From: Pythium myriotylum
Lineage: Eukaryota > Oomycota > Peronosporomycetes > Pythiales > Pythiaceae
DNA: 64,000 nt
Direction of reading: 5' to 3'
NCBI GenBank assembly: GCA_023091665.1
Contig: JALJCQ010000015.1
Coordinates: 1,922,001 to 1,986,000, forward strand
Under the pieces are notes generated by a model, which was given only the letters and a program-made list of their open reading frames with translations, had not been told where the DNA came from and ran no database searches. Both the position numbers and the translations under genes were made by a program. Of the stretch, positions 47,901 through 57,010 are shown in pieces; the first letter of the stretch is position 1; the number at the start of each line of letters is the position of its first letter.

Positions 47901-47927
47901 CTTCGCGCTCCACGAGCTCCAGGACAT
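44904..47927 (-). CDS. TMF1: TMF1-type golgin
   Basis: A single minus-strand exon of 1,007 residues. The N-terminus MSWSSWSAKLNVQSIVSQ matches the short amphipathic start of TMF-family golgins, which tethers vesicles at the Golgi. An Ala/Pro/Thr-rich disordered region (about 130-230) and an acidic Ser-rich region follow. From about residue 400 to the end there is one long coiled coil. The last 110 residues, ending LFGEKEEQVEELQSEVKELKAF, form the conserved TMF/TATA-binding-type domain that binds the Rab6 GTPase. The frame extends 12 codons further upstream without an ATG. The gene is divergent from the HSF gene by 375 bp. Confidence 0.9.
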   Translation of the reverse strand: MSWSSWSAKLNVQSIVSQGLEQVSKLREDVEKQFDQVVTASSTQPPRSSSRSAAAQAEIEPPSAAVSAALFGEPQLNGKSAIAAAPPPRSLDSKGSATLLASLGIAKSSNSETPASAPASSTSKHPPANVDFFGSFLSTEATSMPAPSTPATLAPATPASAAPTPAAPTPAALAPTAPTSAVSTPATPTPAAPALTSPTPAASMPLARAETNSVASHHGSGSELTAAADSGELMSIDDSGNTELTEISDIAGVRADPEVPHRDGSSSEIVSSPSVGNAESDADSPPVLVGDGALFKDTKIPEANVCNQLQNEDDNLSQTQTQSIDDREGGNSVGEIRAGIMAESAAMSSVQDPQEPTNCVIPDTNAADLIESAVVVELESTPLKEQLAQREAQLLSTSTLIQELHDELDKTCQREVAAVEKNRFLSEQLDLLRSEVLRLNRVVSHQQQSSRDHEFAALQEAIADKDLKLQALLDEGQALSVKQAQLEQRLRQLRREKNEEEEQKLKLQAQADVLGVQLQELSQKQKDWDDERKLLQSDLKTAHLIGDQAKNDLMGTKEEVNLLQEANRNLTTELNASKRENDFLRAEIEKLKHTSDSHATLSVEKGEMEATIQYLQQTVQDLQTENSRREELARMEISDLKRKWKEALHRVEILGHSVSEATQPLLRQVQALQEDQRARQETWKSTEKALVQRINDASAQRNALEADKVALNQQLHELRFQNEDLQLELKRKEANALRDKERIEVTLEREREARGKHEALLIELEELRSKLQDEQLAKQSLLARVAIVAAGTGGEGRSEADSSADSAVLMAEMEQLKQREQQLRHDLDWHQRELQRVKATSLSPRVAALQQRRSFDEDWSGSANGSPRVSSQNPSQASILQRTLDSSTDDSRLSTTSVLGLSQLQQRLRLREGENRLLRQQLQVIEDKQKQTADEIVRLSTRNALLESSAAQFQQTQEELELLKQKQHVLLELFGEKEEQVEELQSEVKELKAFYRKQLDTLAGQQK
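47316..47510. repeat. 15-bp minisatellite inside the TMF1 coding region
   Basis: About 13 tandem copies of a 15-bp unit close to GCTGCTGGCGTTGGA. On the minus strand each encodes five residues of the type PTPAA, giving the disordered Ala/Pro/Thr linker of the golgin. All differences are substitutions that keep frame. Copy number is likely variable between strains. Confidence 0.8.
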
Positions 47928-48302
47928 GGCTGCGAAGGGCTCAGTCGCACGAGCGAATTGCACTCGTCAGACGACGTAGTCAGCCGTCGCAACACGTCGG
48001 CTCGCGAGGATACGTGTCGCCCAAGACACGCCAAGGAGCCCTGCATCCACGTGGAGACTTCCTCGAGAGCAGTTCAATTCCTTTAATTCAATTTCTCGAA
48101 CACAGCACCGTCACTAAATAATTACCTCTCACCCAGTGACATACCCATTTGGCCCCGTTTTGGACCAATCCGCACGTAAAAGTCTGTATTTCAACCAATG
48201 CAAAGTTCTGTCTGTAGCCACCCAGGAGATGTCACGCCGCAGCGAGAAGCTGAACAGGAGAAAAGCACCTCCTGGGTGGGTCGGTGGCTCTAGGCGATCT
48301 CG
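47928..48302. promoter_or_regulatory. divergent promoter region of TMF1 and HSF
   Basis: 375 bp between two starts. On the plus strand at about 48070-48093, TTCAATTCC followed by CAATTTC resembles the oomycete initiator plus flanking element spacing, about 210 bp from the HSF ATG. This is weak evidence. Nothing coding is seen. Confidence 0.3.
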
Positions 48303-50135
48303 ATGGCCGCAGGAATCGCGTCAGGCTTCGTACGGAAGCTCTACCGCATCTTAGACCAGGAAAGCGAGTCAATCGTGGGCTGGGACGCGTCCGGACTGTC
48401 GTTCTCCATCCATGACTCCCAGCAGCTCAACGACGTGGTGCTCCCGCGGTACTTCCGTGGACGCATGAGTGCCTTCCGGCAGCAACTGCTCGACCACGGC
48501 TTTGAGCAAATTGAGTGCGAAGATAACGAAGCGCGCGAATGTTATGCTCACCCCCATTTTCAGCGAGGCTGCCCCGATCGACTTAGCTACATTGTCCGGA
48601 ATCCGAAACCCAAGCTAAAGTCTGGCCAGAACCCTCCAGCTCAAACGCATGCCGATCATCAACAACTGAGGCAGCTTAACCAACCACTCCAACTCAACGT
48701 GAGTCCCCAACAACCGTCTCTGGGAGTTCACATTGCTCCGAGTGTCAAGGGTCCTGGCCGGGCGCCTTTAACGGTGACACTCACAACTGGAAAGAGGGCG
48801 AGTCCAATGAATAGCTTAAATCAAACTGCTGCGACCCAAAAGCGACTCCGCGCTAGTTCAGCCTCTACTGGGTTTGCCAACCGAGGTGCAAATCCAGTAG
48901 TGCATCCACAGCAAGGCCAACTTCCTGCTCCTACCCCACCAGCCAACCTGAATCGCAACCCGCTCTTTTCGAATGATTCATCTACGGATCTAGGGCTGGA
49001 CGTCGCTCGAGTGTTCTCTCTTAGTCGTATTAGCGACTCAGGTGTACTACCGAACAGCACCGATCTTCCTGAACCAATCAGCTATCTAACTAGGCTGCTT
49101 CAGGGTAACTCAGCAGCATCCGCCCCTCCAGTTTCCATTCCCAGCACAACATCTTCAGTGGCTTCATCCACGAGTCAATCGGGCGAAAGTCAAATGTTCT
49201 CAGAAGATCTGATGAAGTCAGCGTTGTATTTCCTTGTGTCATCTTCAACTACTGGAATCAACGTTGAGCACGCATCAAGTGGAAACGAACCGTCAGCCCA
49301 AGCTTCTGAAGCTTGGGCAGCACGCATGGAACGTTTGTCGACCTCAGGCTTCTTGTCGTCATTGCTTGTCTCATCTGCCACTGGCAGAGAGTCTGGAAAC
49401 GGCGTATCCTCGTCCGTGTGGGAAGCTAATGGAGCGAACCCACTGTTTAGCCGATCTACAGAGCAAGATGAGGAGGAAGATAGTATCTGGAATCTGTTGC
49501 TTGCGTCTTCAATTGATCGAGTGAAGACCGCAGTTCAAGACGTGACGTCGCCTCGAGAGCGCTTGCGACTGATATTGGCGGAGCGCGAGCGACTTGAAGA
49601 ACAACGCAAACGCATCGACGGATTGGGTGAACCGGTTGTCTCCACAACTCAGAAGGATTCTCACGGTCCGAACAAGCCGTCGTCCGTACAGTTCGCAAAG
49701 CCGTTGAAAAGCGCACTTAAGAAATCTGGGACGAATTCGCTCTCTACTAAATCGACAAAGAGTGGCGCAAAGAACCTGCTCTTCACCCAACCCACAACCT
49801 CCCCCAAAACGCGTGCTGCCAAGCTAGCTAATCCTGTAGCAACGTCAAATCCGCTCTTCTCCAATGCTGAGCAAGCACATGATTCTGGTGATACCGAAGT
49901 GGTCTCAACAAACCCATTGTTTGCAGCAGCTGGTGTTGCTGAGCCTTCGATGAAGACCTCAGCAAGCAATGTACAGAAGGCTACAGTCGAGGCCACCTCG
50001 ACAACTAGAACTGCCGTGAGTCTCCCTTCAGCGTTGTCAAATGGGTCAAGTTCTGCTGAAGACGGACTGTGGCGGCTTTTGATGACCTCGTCCGTGGATT
50101 GGCTGAGAAAGGGCGCCGCCGAGTTCGAGGTTTAG
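48303..50135 (+). CDS. HSF: heat-shock-factor-type transcription factor
   Basis: A single exon of 610 residues. The HSF DNA-binding domain occupies about 7-101: FVRKLYRILD, IVGWDASGLSFSIHD, LPRYFRGRMSAFRQQLLDHGF, then CYAHPHFQRGCPDRLSYIVR, a winged helix for nGAAn sites. The core residues of the recognition helix are conserved, with RGRMSAFRQQL in place of KHxNFSSFVRQL. No canonical heptad HR-A/B oligomerisation block follows; the downstream part is Gln/Pro/Ser-rich and disordered. A helix with RERLRLILAERERLEEQRKR near residue 420 is the best coiled-coil candidate. NPLFS-like motifs recur five times and a WxLLxxSS helix twice. The family is much expanded in oomycetes, so its target genes cannot be inferred. 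Confidence 0.9.
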   Translation: MAAGIASGFVRKLYRILDQESESIVGWDASGLSFSIHDSQQLNDVVLPRYFRGRMSAFRQQLLDHGFEQIECEDNEARECYAHPHFQRGCPDRLSYIVRNPKPKLKSGQNPPAQTHADHQQLRQLNQPLQLNVSPQQPSLGVHIAPSVKGPGRAPLTVTLTTGKRASPMNSLNQTAATQKRLRASSASTGFANRGANPVVHPQQGQLPAPTPPANLNRNPLFSNDSSTDLGLDVARVFSLSRISDSGVLPNSTDLPEPISYLTRLLQGNSAASAPPVSIPSTTSSVASSTSQSGESQMFSEDLMKSALYFLVSSSTTGINVEHASSGNEPSAQASEAWAARMERLSTSGFLSSLLVSSATGRESGNGVSSSVWEANGANPLFSRSTEQDEEEDSIWNLLLASSIDRVKTAVQDVTSPRERLRLILAERERLEEQRKRIDGLGEPVVSTTQKDSHGPNKPSSVQFAKPLKSALKKSGTNSLSTKSTKSGAKNLLFTQPTTSPKTRAAKLANPVATSNPLFSNAEQAHDSGDTEVVSTNPLFAAAGVAEPSMKTSASNVQKATVEATSTTRTAVSLPSALSNGSSSAEDGLWRLLMTSSVDWLRKGAAEFEV

Positions 50136-50188
50136 ATTTCAGTCGACTCCGAAGCGCAATGTTGTGCAAACGTTCGCCTTTGTTCTAT

Positions 50189-50629
50189 TTAACTTCGGCC
50201 TCGCTTGGTTATTGCTAAGAATCGATGTTCACTAAGAGTTTGAAGCTCCGCCTCCTTCTTCAACATGCGGTGCACGAGCACAAGCTCGAAGGGTCTGTTG
50301 TTTCTGTGGTTCGTGGTCAGATACTTATCAAGAATCTGGACTGCGGTCTCGATGACGTCTGTGTGAAGAGATGCCACGAGTGGTTCGGTAGAGAAAGAGC
50401 CCCGAGAAAGGCTCGGAAGTACTGTATCCATCTCAAGGGCGCGCTGCCGAATCCGCTCTCGCACACGATCTCTCAGAGCCGCGTCTTCCTCGAACTGACC
50501 CTCGTCTTCGTCGTCCCCTGCCGTTGTTGCCGCGGCACAGGTCTCTGGTGCGTTCGATGCACGGGGCTTTCGACGCGTGGGGGCTTCGTCCATGCCACGG
50601 CGTTCTCGTCTTGCGTGGCGTCGCTCCAT
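50189..50629 (-). CDS. hypothetical 146-aa protein
   Basis: A minus-strand open frame from ATG at 50629 to a stop at 50189, convergent with the HSF gene (53 bp apart) and divergent from the CHCHD gene. The first 35 residues are Arg-rich (MERRHARRERRGMDEAPTRR), then an acidic stretch (GDDEDEGQFEEDAA), then a helical C-terminal half with TEPLVASLHTDVIETAVQIL. I do not recognise a family. No signal peptide, membrane helix or cysteine pattern is seen. The helix-rich C-terminal half has normal amino-acid composition and looks like a real protein; I have no homology support. Confidence 0.5.
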   Translation of the reverse strand: MERRHARRERRGMDEAPTRRKPRASNAPETCAAATTAGDDEDEGQFEEDAALRDRVRERIRQRALEMDTVLPSLSRGSFSTEPLVASLHTDVIETAVQILDKYLTTNHRNNRPFELVLVHRMLKKEAELQTLSEHRFLAITKRGRS

Positions 50630-50859
50630 GTTGGCAAGTCGGGCGTGCGTTCACGGGATGGCTACATCGCACGTGAGATCGAGCAGATCCCAGACCGAAA
50701 ACAGGTTCTCGAATGTGGGACTCAGACGCTTCCTCAGATCAGAGTGATCGTCGGGTAATCACTGGCGCGGAGTGATGGTGGGTGGCTGGTTGTCGCTTGG
50801 CCCAAGACCCACTCACGAGTTCACATTCCATCATTGACGCTCATCGACACATCGACACC

Positions 50860-51288
50860 ATGGCTCGCTCCCGACGCTCCAGCCCTGCTTCCAGCTCCGC
50901 CCGCAAGCCAGCGCCAGCTCCAGCGAAGCCCACACCAGCTCCTGCGCCAGCTGCTCAGCCAGCACCGTCCTCTGGAGGTGGAATGATGGGCGGCCTTCTC
51001 GGCACGGTTGCCGAGGGCATGGCCTGGGGTACCGGTACAGCCATTGCCCGTACGGCCGTCAACTCGGTCGTAGATTCGTTCAGCGGTAGTTCCAAGGAAG
51101 CCTCCCCGGCTCCTGCGGCTGCTGCTCCTGCCGCTTCCTCGCCGGCCCCATCTTCGCAAGCCAGCGTCTGCTCGAACGACCAAAAGGCCTTCCTCGACTG
51201 CCTCAACCTCAACAAGAACGACATCTCGTCGTGCCAGTTCTACTTGGACGCGCTCAACCAGTGCAAACAGCAGAGCACCTACTTGTAA
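50860..51288 (+). CDS. CHCHD2: CHCHD2/CHCHD10-like twin CX9C protein
   Basis: A single exon of 142 residues. It has a basic Ser/Ala/Pro-rich N-terminus, a Gly/Ala-rich hydrophobic helix GMMGGLLGTVAEGMAWGTGTA (about 40-60), a Pro/Ala linker and a C-terminal CHCH domain with two exact CX9C pairs: C(SNDQKAFLD)C and C(QFYLDALNQ)C. Twin CX9C proteins are oxidised in the mitochondrial intermembrane space by Mia40/CHCHD4. This family (Mix17 in yeast) supports cristae and respiratory-chain function. The order of elements and size agree with the family. The frame continues upstream without an ATG that improves the start. Confidence 0.92.
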   Translation: MARSRRSSPASSSARKPAPAPAKPTPAPAPAAQPAPSSGGGMMGGLLGTVAEGMAWGTGTAIARTAVNSVVDSFSGSSKEASPAPAAAAPAASSPAPSSQASVCSNDQKAFLDCLNLNKNDISSCQFYLDALNQCKQQSTYL

Positions 51289-51885
51289 ACGCGCCCTCGC
51301 TGGCACCGCCGTGGCGTCGATAGACTTTCCGTCTCTGCCTCGTTGGGCCGATGGGAAACCGCAGCGCACGCAGCAGGCATGAGAACGACCGCCGCGGCGG
51401 GAGTCGAGCCGTGGGGCTTCCTCTCCAATAGAATACACTTTTTTTTACCATTCTCTCGCTTTGGCAAACACCGTCGTAGTGGTCCACATGGACTTGAAGT
51501 CTGTTGGAGTGGATTTGGCGTCCTGGTGCCGGATTGGCTGAAACTGTCTGGCCCTGTATCAAAGCACTCGACTGTACGCGTCACCCTGTAGCCGAGAAGA
51601 GAAAAACACAACAAAACCCCACGGTGGCCACGGCCCCAACGTCCGAGGAAGGAAGAAAGGAAGCAGTGAGCAGAGGGAGATCCCGAGACCTCAGCAGAGA
51701 GAGGTGTGCGCGCGACTGGAAACGCACGACTCGCGGGCACGAGGAGAGGCGCGAGGGCGGGCCGACTCGACGGCACGGAAGTTTTGGAGACCGCGACGAA
51801 GACGACGAGAACGACGGAGGCTGCGGCTGGACCGGACGCGAAGAAGCGCAGGAAGCTGGTCGGCACATCGCGGAGTGCAGGCGGA
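51289..51885. other. intergenic region before the AMPK gamma gene
   Basis: 597 bp. Overlapping open frames exist on both strands but have no family character. The final 180 bp are open in frame with the downstream gene, from a GTG, but are Arg/Thr-rich and probably leader. No repeat or RNA gene is visible. Confidence 0.45.
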
Positions 51886-53454
51886 ATGTCCCATGATGGA
51901 TACTTCGCTCAAGGCGCAGGCTCGGGCAACAACAACAGCAGCAACACCAACGCCTTCCGACAAGCGCAGACGGATACGCAGCAGATCCACGCTATGAGCA
52001 ACGAAGGCGGGCCGAATGGGTCGCCCTCGTACCCGAGGATCACCATTCCATTGCAAGACCAGTTCATGCTCGACGACAATGGGCACTCCCGGAATCAACG
52101 CACTGCATCAAACTCCTCACATGGCAGTCGGCACTCCTTTGGTGTGGACGGCGGTGCACCAAGCTCGCTCACTTCGTCGTCATCCGGACTCGATCTATCC
52201 CAAGCGTCTGTATTCGATGTCGTCGCTGAAGCGAAACGTGTGATTCGAAAGTTCCTTATGACTCACCAAGCGTACGAGTTGATCAAGAACAGTAGCAAGG
52301 TACATTGAGATGCTTCATTCCCGTAAATTGGTGGCGATCTGACGGCTTTGGTCAGGTGGTAGTGTTTGACGTCAAGATCCCCATCAACTTGGCGTTCTTT
52401 GCTCTCGTTGAGCACGACATCAAGTCAGTGCCAATTTGGGATGCCGACCAAGGGAAGTTTGTTGGAATGTTCACCGCCACGGATTTCGTGAATATCCTGC
52501 GGCACTTCTACATTCGAGGATCTCCGATGAATGAACTCGCAGAGCACAGTATTGCATCTTGGCGAGGTAAGTGGGGTGCACACTATTTATTTGGAATGGC
52601 ATATTGATTACTGGTCTCGAACCCAGCTATCCCACGGACCGTAACACACTCACCAGCGCGTGATGGTTTGATCTCCATCCATCCTGAGGCTTCATTGTAT
52701 GATGCTTGCAAAATGCTACGGGAAAATCGGCTCCATCGACTGCCCGTGTTAGATCCCATGCAGAACTCGGTCCTCGCAGTGCTCACCCATAGCGGAATCC
52801 TCGAATTCCTTGTGTCAACATTCCGCGAACAGCGAAGGCTGTTTGACCAGCCAATTTTTGACCTTGGGATCGGAGTGTACAGCAATCTCATTACAGTGCC
52901 CGAGGAAATGCCACTTATCCGTGTACTCCACACTTTGATCGAGCGAAGAGTCTCAGCGGTTCCTATCGTGGATTCGAGCGGTGAGTGCCTCCAAATTGCT
53001 TCACTCCAAAGTGATACTGAAGGCGTTGCTTGGTTGAATGCATCAGGTGTTGTCGTCAATATTTATTGCGTCTCAAACGTCACGGTAAGTTTCGAACAGC
53101 CTTCACGTTTTAATCAGGTGCTGAGCCATTTGTCATTGGTTTTTCACAGGAATTGGTGAAGGACCGCTCGCTGTCTCAACTAGATATGCCAGTAGGAGAG
53201 ATACTTCGTGTCCAGGCAGCTGAGGTAAGTTTATACCTCGTCGGGTTGGTTATATTCAGATAGCTGACTGCTATGATGTCTGCAAGGGCAACGTTGGTGA
53301 GGGTTTGCACCTGTGCTACAAGACGGACACGCTGCACATGATCTTTGAGCGATTTGCAGCCGTCAAGGCCCACCGCTTAGTCTGCGTGGACGAGTACTCG
53401 CGATGCGTTGGCGTTGTATCACTAAGCGACCTGTTTAATTATTTCCTCGAGTAG
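51886..53454 (+). CDS. PRKAG: AMPK gamma (SNF4) regulatory subunit, four CBS motifs
   Basis: Six exons (51886-52299, 52356-52566, 52627-52980, 53047-53084, 53150-53224, 53287-53454) give 419 residues. The disordered first 100 residues are Asn/Ser/Gly-rich, then come paired CBS modules: VFDVKIPINLAFFALVEHDIKSVPIW (CBS1), FVGMFTATDFVNILR, LYDACKMLRENRLHRLPVLDP (CBS2), LIRVLHTLIERRVSAVPIVD (CBS3), and a fourth with TLHMIFERFAAVKAHRLVCVDE and GVVSLSDLFNYFL. It senses AMP/ADP/ATP and is the energy sensor of the SNF1/AMPK kinase complex. Exon 4 is only 38 nt. The order and spacing of motifs match gamma subunits and not general CBS proteins. Confidence 0.92.
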
Positions 53455-53673
53455 AAGAAGACCAAGATACAAACAGAGATAGGAAGGCTTTGGCCACATT
53501 TGATGCGGAGCCAGTCAGCACTGGCCCCTGTTAGCGCCCTCCAGCTTATTGATAACCGCCAGAAAACATGGAATACAAGACTCATCAGAAGTGTGAATAG
53601 ATCAATTGAATAGCAACATATACGCAGCACTTGCGTGGTGGCCGGCGGCACGGGGACTGAGACGCACCGTCGC

Positions 53674-54036
53674 TTACTTCAGCGAGTCCAAATGGCGCTT
53701 GAGTTGATCAACGTCGCAGGATGGTAGACCAATCGGGGGTTCTGTACCAAGCACGTTGTAGCGATTGTAAATTCTACCCAACAGTTCGTCCTTCTCACGG
53801 CGTAGACGTAGGGCCTTGGCCTTCTCGGGGTCGCTCGTGCCGCCTTGGCGCCAGTCCGCCTGGCGAGCCTCCGCTGCTGCTGCCGCTTGGCGTCTCTTCT
53901 CCGAGAGCGAAGGCTCGCGGATGTTGGTGGTCGCGGCCGAGCCGTGCACAGTACCCCCGCCGACGTTCAGGACAACGTGGTCGTCGACATCATCGTGATC
54001 TTTCGCCGCCGTGGCCTTGGACGAGCAGCACCCCAT
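53674..54036 (-). CDS. SVIP-like p97/VCP-interacting small protein
   Basis: A single minus-strand exon of 120 residues. The start at MGCCSSK gives an N-myristoylation sequence with two cysteines for palmitoylation. Residues 48-58 (RRQAAAAAEAR) fit the p97-binding VIM motif R-x5-A-A-x2-R exactly, and the surrounding SEKRRQAAAAAEARQADW is close in kind to the same region of SVIP, the membrane-tethered inhibitor of ER-associated degradation. The C-terminal 40 residues (helix around REKDELLGRIYNRYNVLG) are extra compared with SVIP, which is about 77 residues. The membrane anchor plus VIM order is the same. Function as a p97 cofactor is inferred. Another five codons and an ATG exist upstream, but the myristoyl start is preferred. 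Confidence 0.65.
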   Translation of the reverse strand: MGCCSSKATAAKDHDDVDDHVVLNVGGGTVHGSAATTNIREPSLSEKRRQAAAAAEARQADWRQGGTSDPEKAKALRLRREKDELLGRIYNRYNVLGTEPPIGLPSCDVDQLKRHLDSLK

Positions 54037-54285
54037 GGTGACGATGGACACTCGATCCGAATGTTGATCAGCTCGGACTGTTCAGTTCCATCGTTCAGCC
54101 CAAAATAAACAAACTGAGAATGAACTGATGAGTGGATATTATCCAGTTCAAAACAGGAAAAAGAAGATCAATAATCATGATTAAGTTGTTTTGGGTGTCA
54201 CGAATCCCTATGTTGGTGGCGGAGCTTCTCGAAAATAGTGGCCCAGAAGAAGCAGATCTGCTCAGGGACGCTCCGAGAGGAAACC

Positions 54286-55465
54286 ATGTCGGCGCTCCAG
54301 CGAATCCAAGAGCTCGAGGCTGAGTATGCGCGCACCCAGAAGAACAAGGCGACCATGAAGCACTTGTGTCTGCTCAAGGCCAAGATCGCCAAGCTGCGCC
54401 GCGAGCTCACGGATGGCGGCAGGGGCGGCGGCGGTGGCGGCACGGGCGAGGGCTTTGATGTGAACAAGGCCGGCGACACGCGTGTCGGCCTTGTGGGCTT
54501 CCCATCAGTCGGCAAGTCGACGTTACTCACAAAGCTAACGGGCACGTTTAGTGAGGCCGCATCGTATGAGTTCACGACACTCACAGCCATCCCCGGTACC
54601 TTAAACTACCGCGGCGCTCGCATCCAGATCCTGGACCTTCCTGGTATCATTGAAGGTGCCAAGGATGGCAAAGGTCGCGGCCGCCAGGTCATCGGTACAG
54701 CGCGTACTTGTAACGTGATCTTGATTGTGCTCGACGCTATGAAACCAGCGACGCACAAGAAGCTGATTGAATACGAACTTGAAGGCTTCGGTATTCGGTA
54801 CGCAACGTTTGGTACTGGTGCTTGTTCTCCATGATCACGCTGACCTGACCCTCTCGCTGTCGTTGCCTAGACTCAACAAAACGCCTCCAAACATCATCCT
54901 AAAGAAGAAGGAGCGCGGTGGTGTCAACTATACCGCAGCGGTGCCGCAGAGCGAGCTCGATGCTGAGACTGTGCAGCAGCTTCTTCACGAGTACCGCATC
55001 CACAACGCTGATATCACGCTGCGTGAGGATTGTACCGTTGACCAGCTTATTGATGTGATCGAAGGCAACCGCGTGTACATTCCGTGCCTGTACGTGCTCA
55101 ACAAAATCGACCAGCTTACTATCGAAGAACTCCGTATCATTGACCAGATTCCGCACAATGTGCTCATTTCGGCCCACCACGAGTGGAATTTCGATGAACT
55201 CCTTGAGAACATTTGGGACTATTGTAAGATGATGCGGATCTACACGAAGCCACGCGGTCAGGTGCCAGACTACAATGCTCCCGTTATCCTCCACTCCGAC
55301 AAACCCACCATTGAGGATTTCTGTTTGCGGATTCACAAGAGTTTGCTGCGAGATTTCAAGTACGCGTGGGTCTGGGGCTCCTCTGTGAAGCACCAGCCGC
55401 AGAAGGTCGGCAAGGACCATGTTCTGGCAGATGAGGACATCGTCCAGATCGTCAAGAAGTTGTAG
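54286..55465 (+). CDS. DRG1: DRG1-type translational GTPase
   Basis: Two exons (54286-54797, 54871-55465) give 368 residues. DRG1/Rbg1 binds ribosomes with a DFRP partner and aids elongation through difficult sequences. Motifs in order: N-terminal basic helix ending [20 protein letters not shown]1 [11 protein letters not shown]3 [19 protein letters not shown], a HTH-like S5D2L insert, G4 LNKID, G5-like [12 protein letters not shown], and a C-terminal TGS domain [24 protein letters not shown] is restored across the intron (GTACGC to TAG). Length and motif order agree with the family; DRG2-specific features are absent. Confidence 0.95.
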
Positions 55466-55629
55466 GGTGTGTGCGGTTGTTCGCACACTAAGTCTTCGTT
55501 AATGTGGCCAATAACGGCTCAACATAATGAACGAGAGGTTCTCAGATATGGGTACATGTACCCCTTCAGCTGCAATGTACCCTCTTCACGTCCTTTCGAA
55601 ATGGGATGCGATTGGCGACCTTTCTCTCG

Positions 55630-55647
55630 TCATTCCTGCGCAATTTT
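55630..55647 (+). promoter_or_regulatory. candidate Inr+FPR core promoter of the syntaxin gene
   Basis: TCATTCCTGCGCAATTTT: an initiator-like TCATTCC followed, after four bases, by CAATTTT, the arrangement described for oomycete core promoters. It lies 80 bp upstream of the syntaxin ATG and is followed by a short GA repeat (55648-55661). The match is by pattern only. Confidence 0.5.
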
Positions 55648-55709
55648 AGAGAGAGAGAGAGGACTGCGCCGTTGCGGTCTTCTCACAACTCCACTCGCGA
55701 GGCTCCAAA

Positions 55710-56808
55710 ATGCTGGACCGACTGGCTGAGATCAAGGGAAAGACAGCCGGAGCCGAGCAGGCTCAGGTCGCGATCGATGTAGACGTACGCACGCGTTGTA
55801 CAACAGATTTCCACCACTAGAGACTGACGAGGTATTGCGTTGGTTGATCCTGCTGATTTCGGTATGAGCAGCGAAGGTATGCTTTGGATTGCGTCGCAAT
55901 GTCAATTCGTGACTAAACGCCTTTTCTTACAGCAGTGCCATCACGCGACCGAAGTTCATGGAGCAGTTCTTCCAAGATGTGGAGGAAATGCAAAACGATT
56001 TGGCGAATATCAGGTTCGGGTCCATTCATCACCTGAACGGACAACTAGACTAGTGAGCTGAAGCGCTTGTGGCAGCCTTGGGACAAAGAAGATATCCGAG
56101 TTAAACCAGCGTGCAGTGCTTGCGACCTCCAACACCGAAGAGATGGCAGTGAGCAATGAGCTGACGTTGGTCATCGAAGCTACCAACAAGCACGCGACCC
56201 ACTCCAAGGGAATACTCGAGACTATAAAGAAAGAGACGAATGAGAAGAAAAAAGACAAGAACACTCCTATCTCGGAGCTCCGCATCCGCGAGAACATGTG
56301 CGCGACACTCACCAAGAAATTCATGGACTGCATGAAGGATTATCAGAAAGCTCAACAAAAGTATAAGAACGACATGAAGAACAAGGTGAAGCGGCAGGTT
56401 CAGATTGTCAAACCTGACGCATCGGAAGAAGAAATCGATGCTGTCATGCGGTCACCCGATCCTGGATCGATCTATAAATCCGCAATTTTGCAAGGCCCCG
56501 CTGACGCCGTGCGTGATGTCTATCTCCACGTTCAAGACAAATACGCCGATGTCCTTCGCCTGGAACAGAGCGTCGCAGAGCTTCACCAAATGTTTCTGGA
56601 CTTGGCATTGCTCGTCGAACAGCAAGGAGAAATGCTTGATCAGATTGAGTTCCAGGTGCGCACGGCTGCCAACTACGTTGAGCAAGGCAACCAAGAAGTT
56701 GTCAAAGCTCTCAAGAGTCAAAAGTCGGCGAGAAAAAAGAAGTGTTGCTTGCTTTTCGTCGGCATCACTGTCATTTTGATTATCGTGCTTGTCGCCGCGT
56801 TCAAATAA
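55710..56808 (+). CDS. syntaxin (Qa-SNARE)
   Basis: Exons 55710-55784, 55821-55831, 55933-56013 and 56076-56808 give about 299 residues. The Habc region follows KFMEQFFQDVEEMQNDLANI and includes ELRIRENMCATLTKKFMDCM. The SNARE motif is about 208-262 (residues DVYLHVQDKYADVLRLEQSV), with the central glutamine in ALLVEQQGEMLDQIE. The tail anchor KKKCCLLFVGITVILIIVLVAAF sits at the end, with Cys pair for palmitoylation. It drives membrane fusion, probably at the plasma membrane by similarity to syntaxin 1/Sso1. The second exon (11 nt) is inferred: it is the arrangement that keeps both phases, but the beginning of the protein is less certain than the rest. Confidence 0.85.
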
Positions 56809-57010
56809 TCTGGTGTGTACGAGAGAAATCAAGTACGTCGAGATAGAAACAGAATATACGAAGTAAGTTTTCCCCACGGATATTCAGCTTATCCTGCAGA
56901 CCTCGATCTCGACGCATATCCTTCATTATGGGAATGCAGCCTGAATCTTGTGGTGTCTCGACGCGAGTTTGAGTGCAGTTCGAACCTGTCTCTCGTGCAC
57001 CAACACCTTG

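Noticed and set aside
56014..56075. tRNA-like GTTCGGGTCC stretch
   Set aside because: No cloverleaf can be formed; it is a syntaxin intron.
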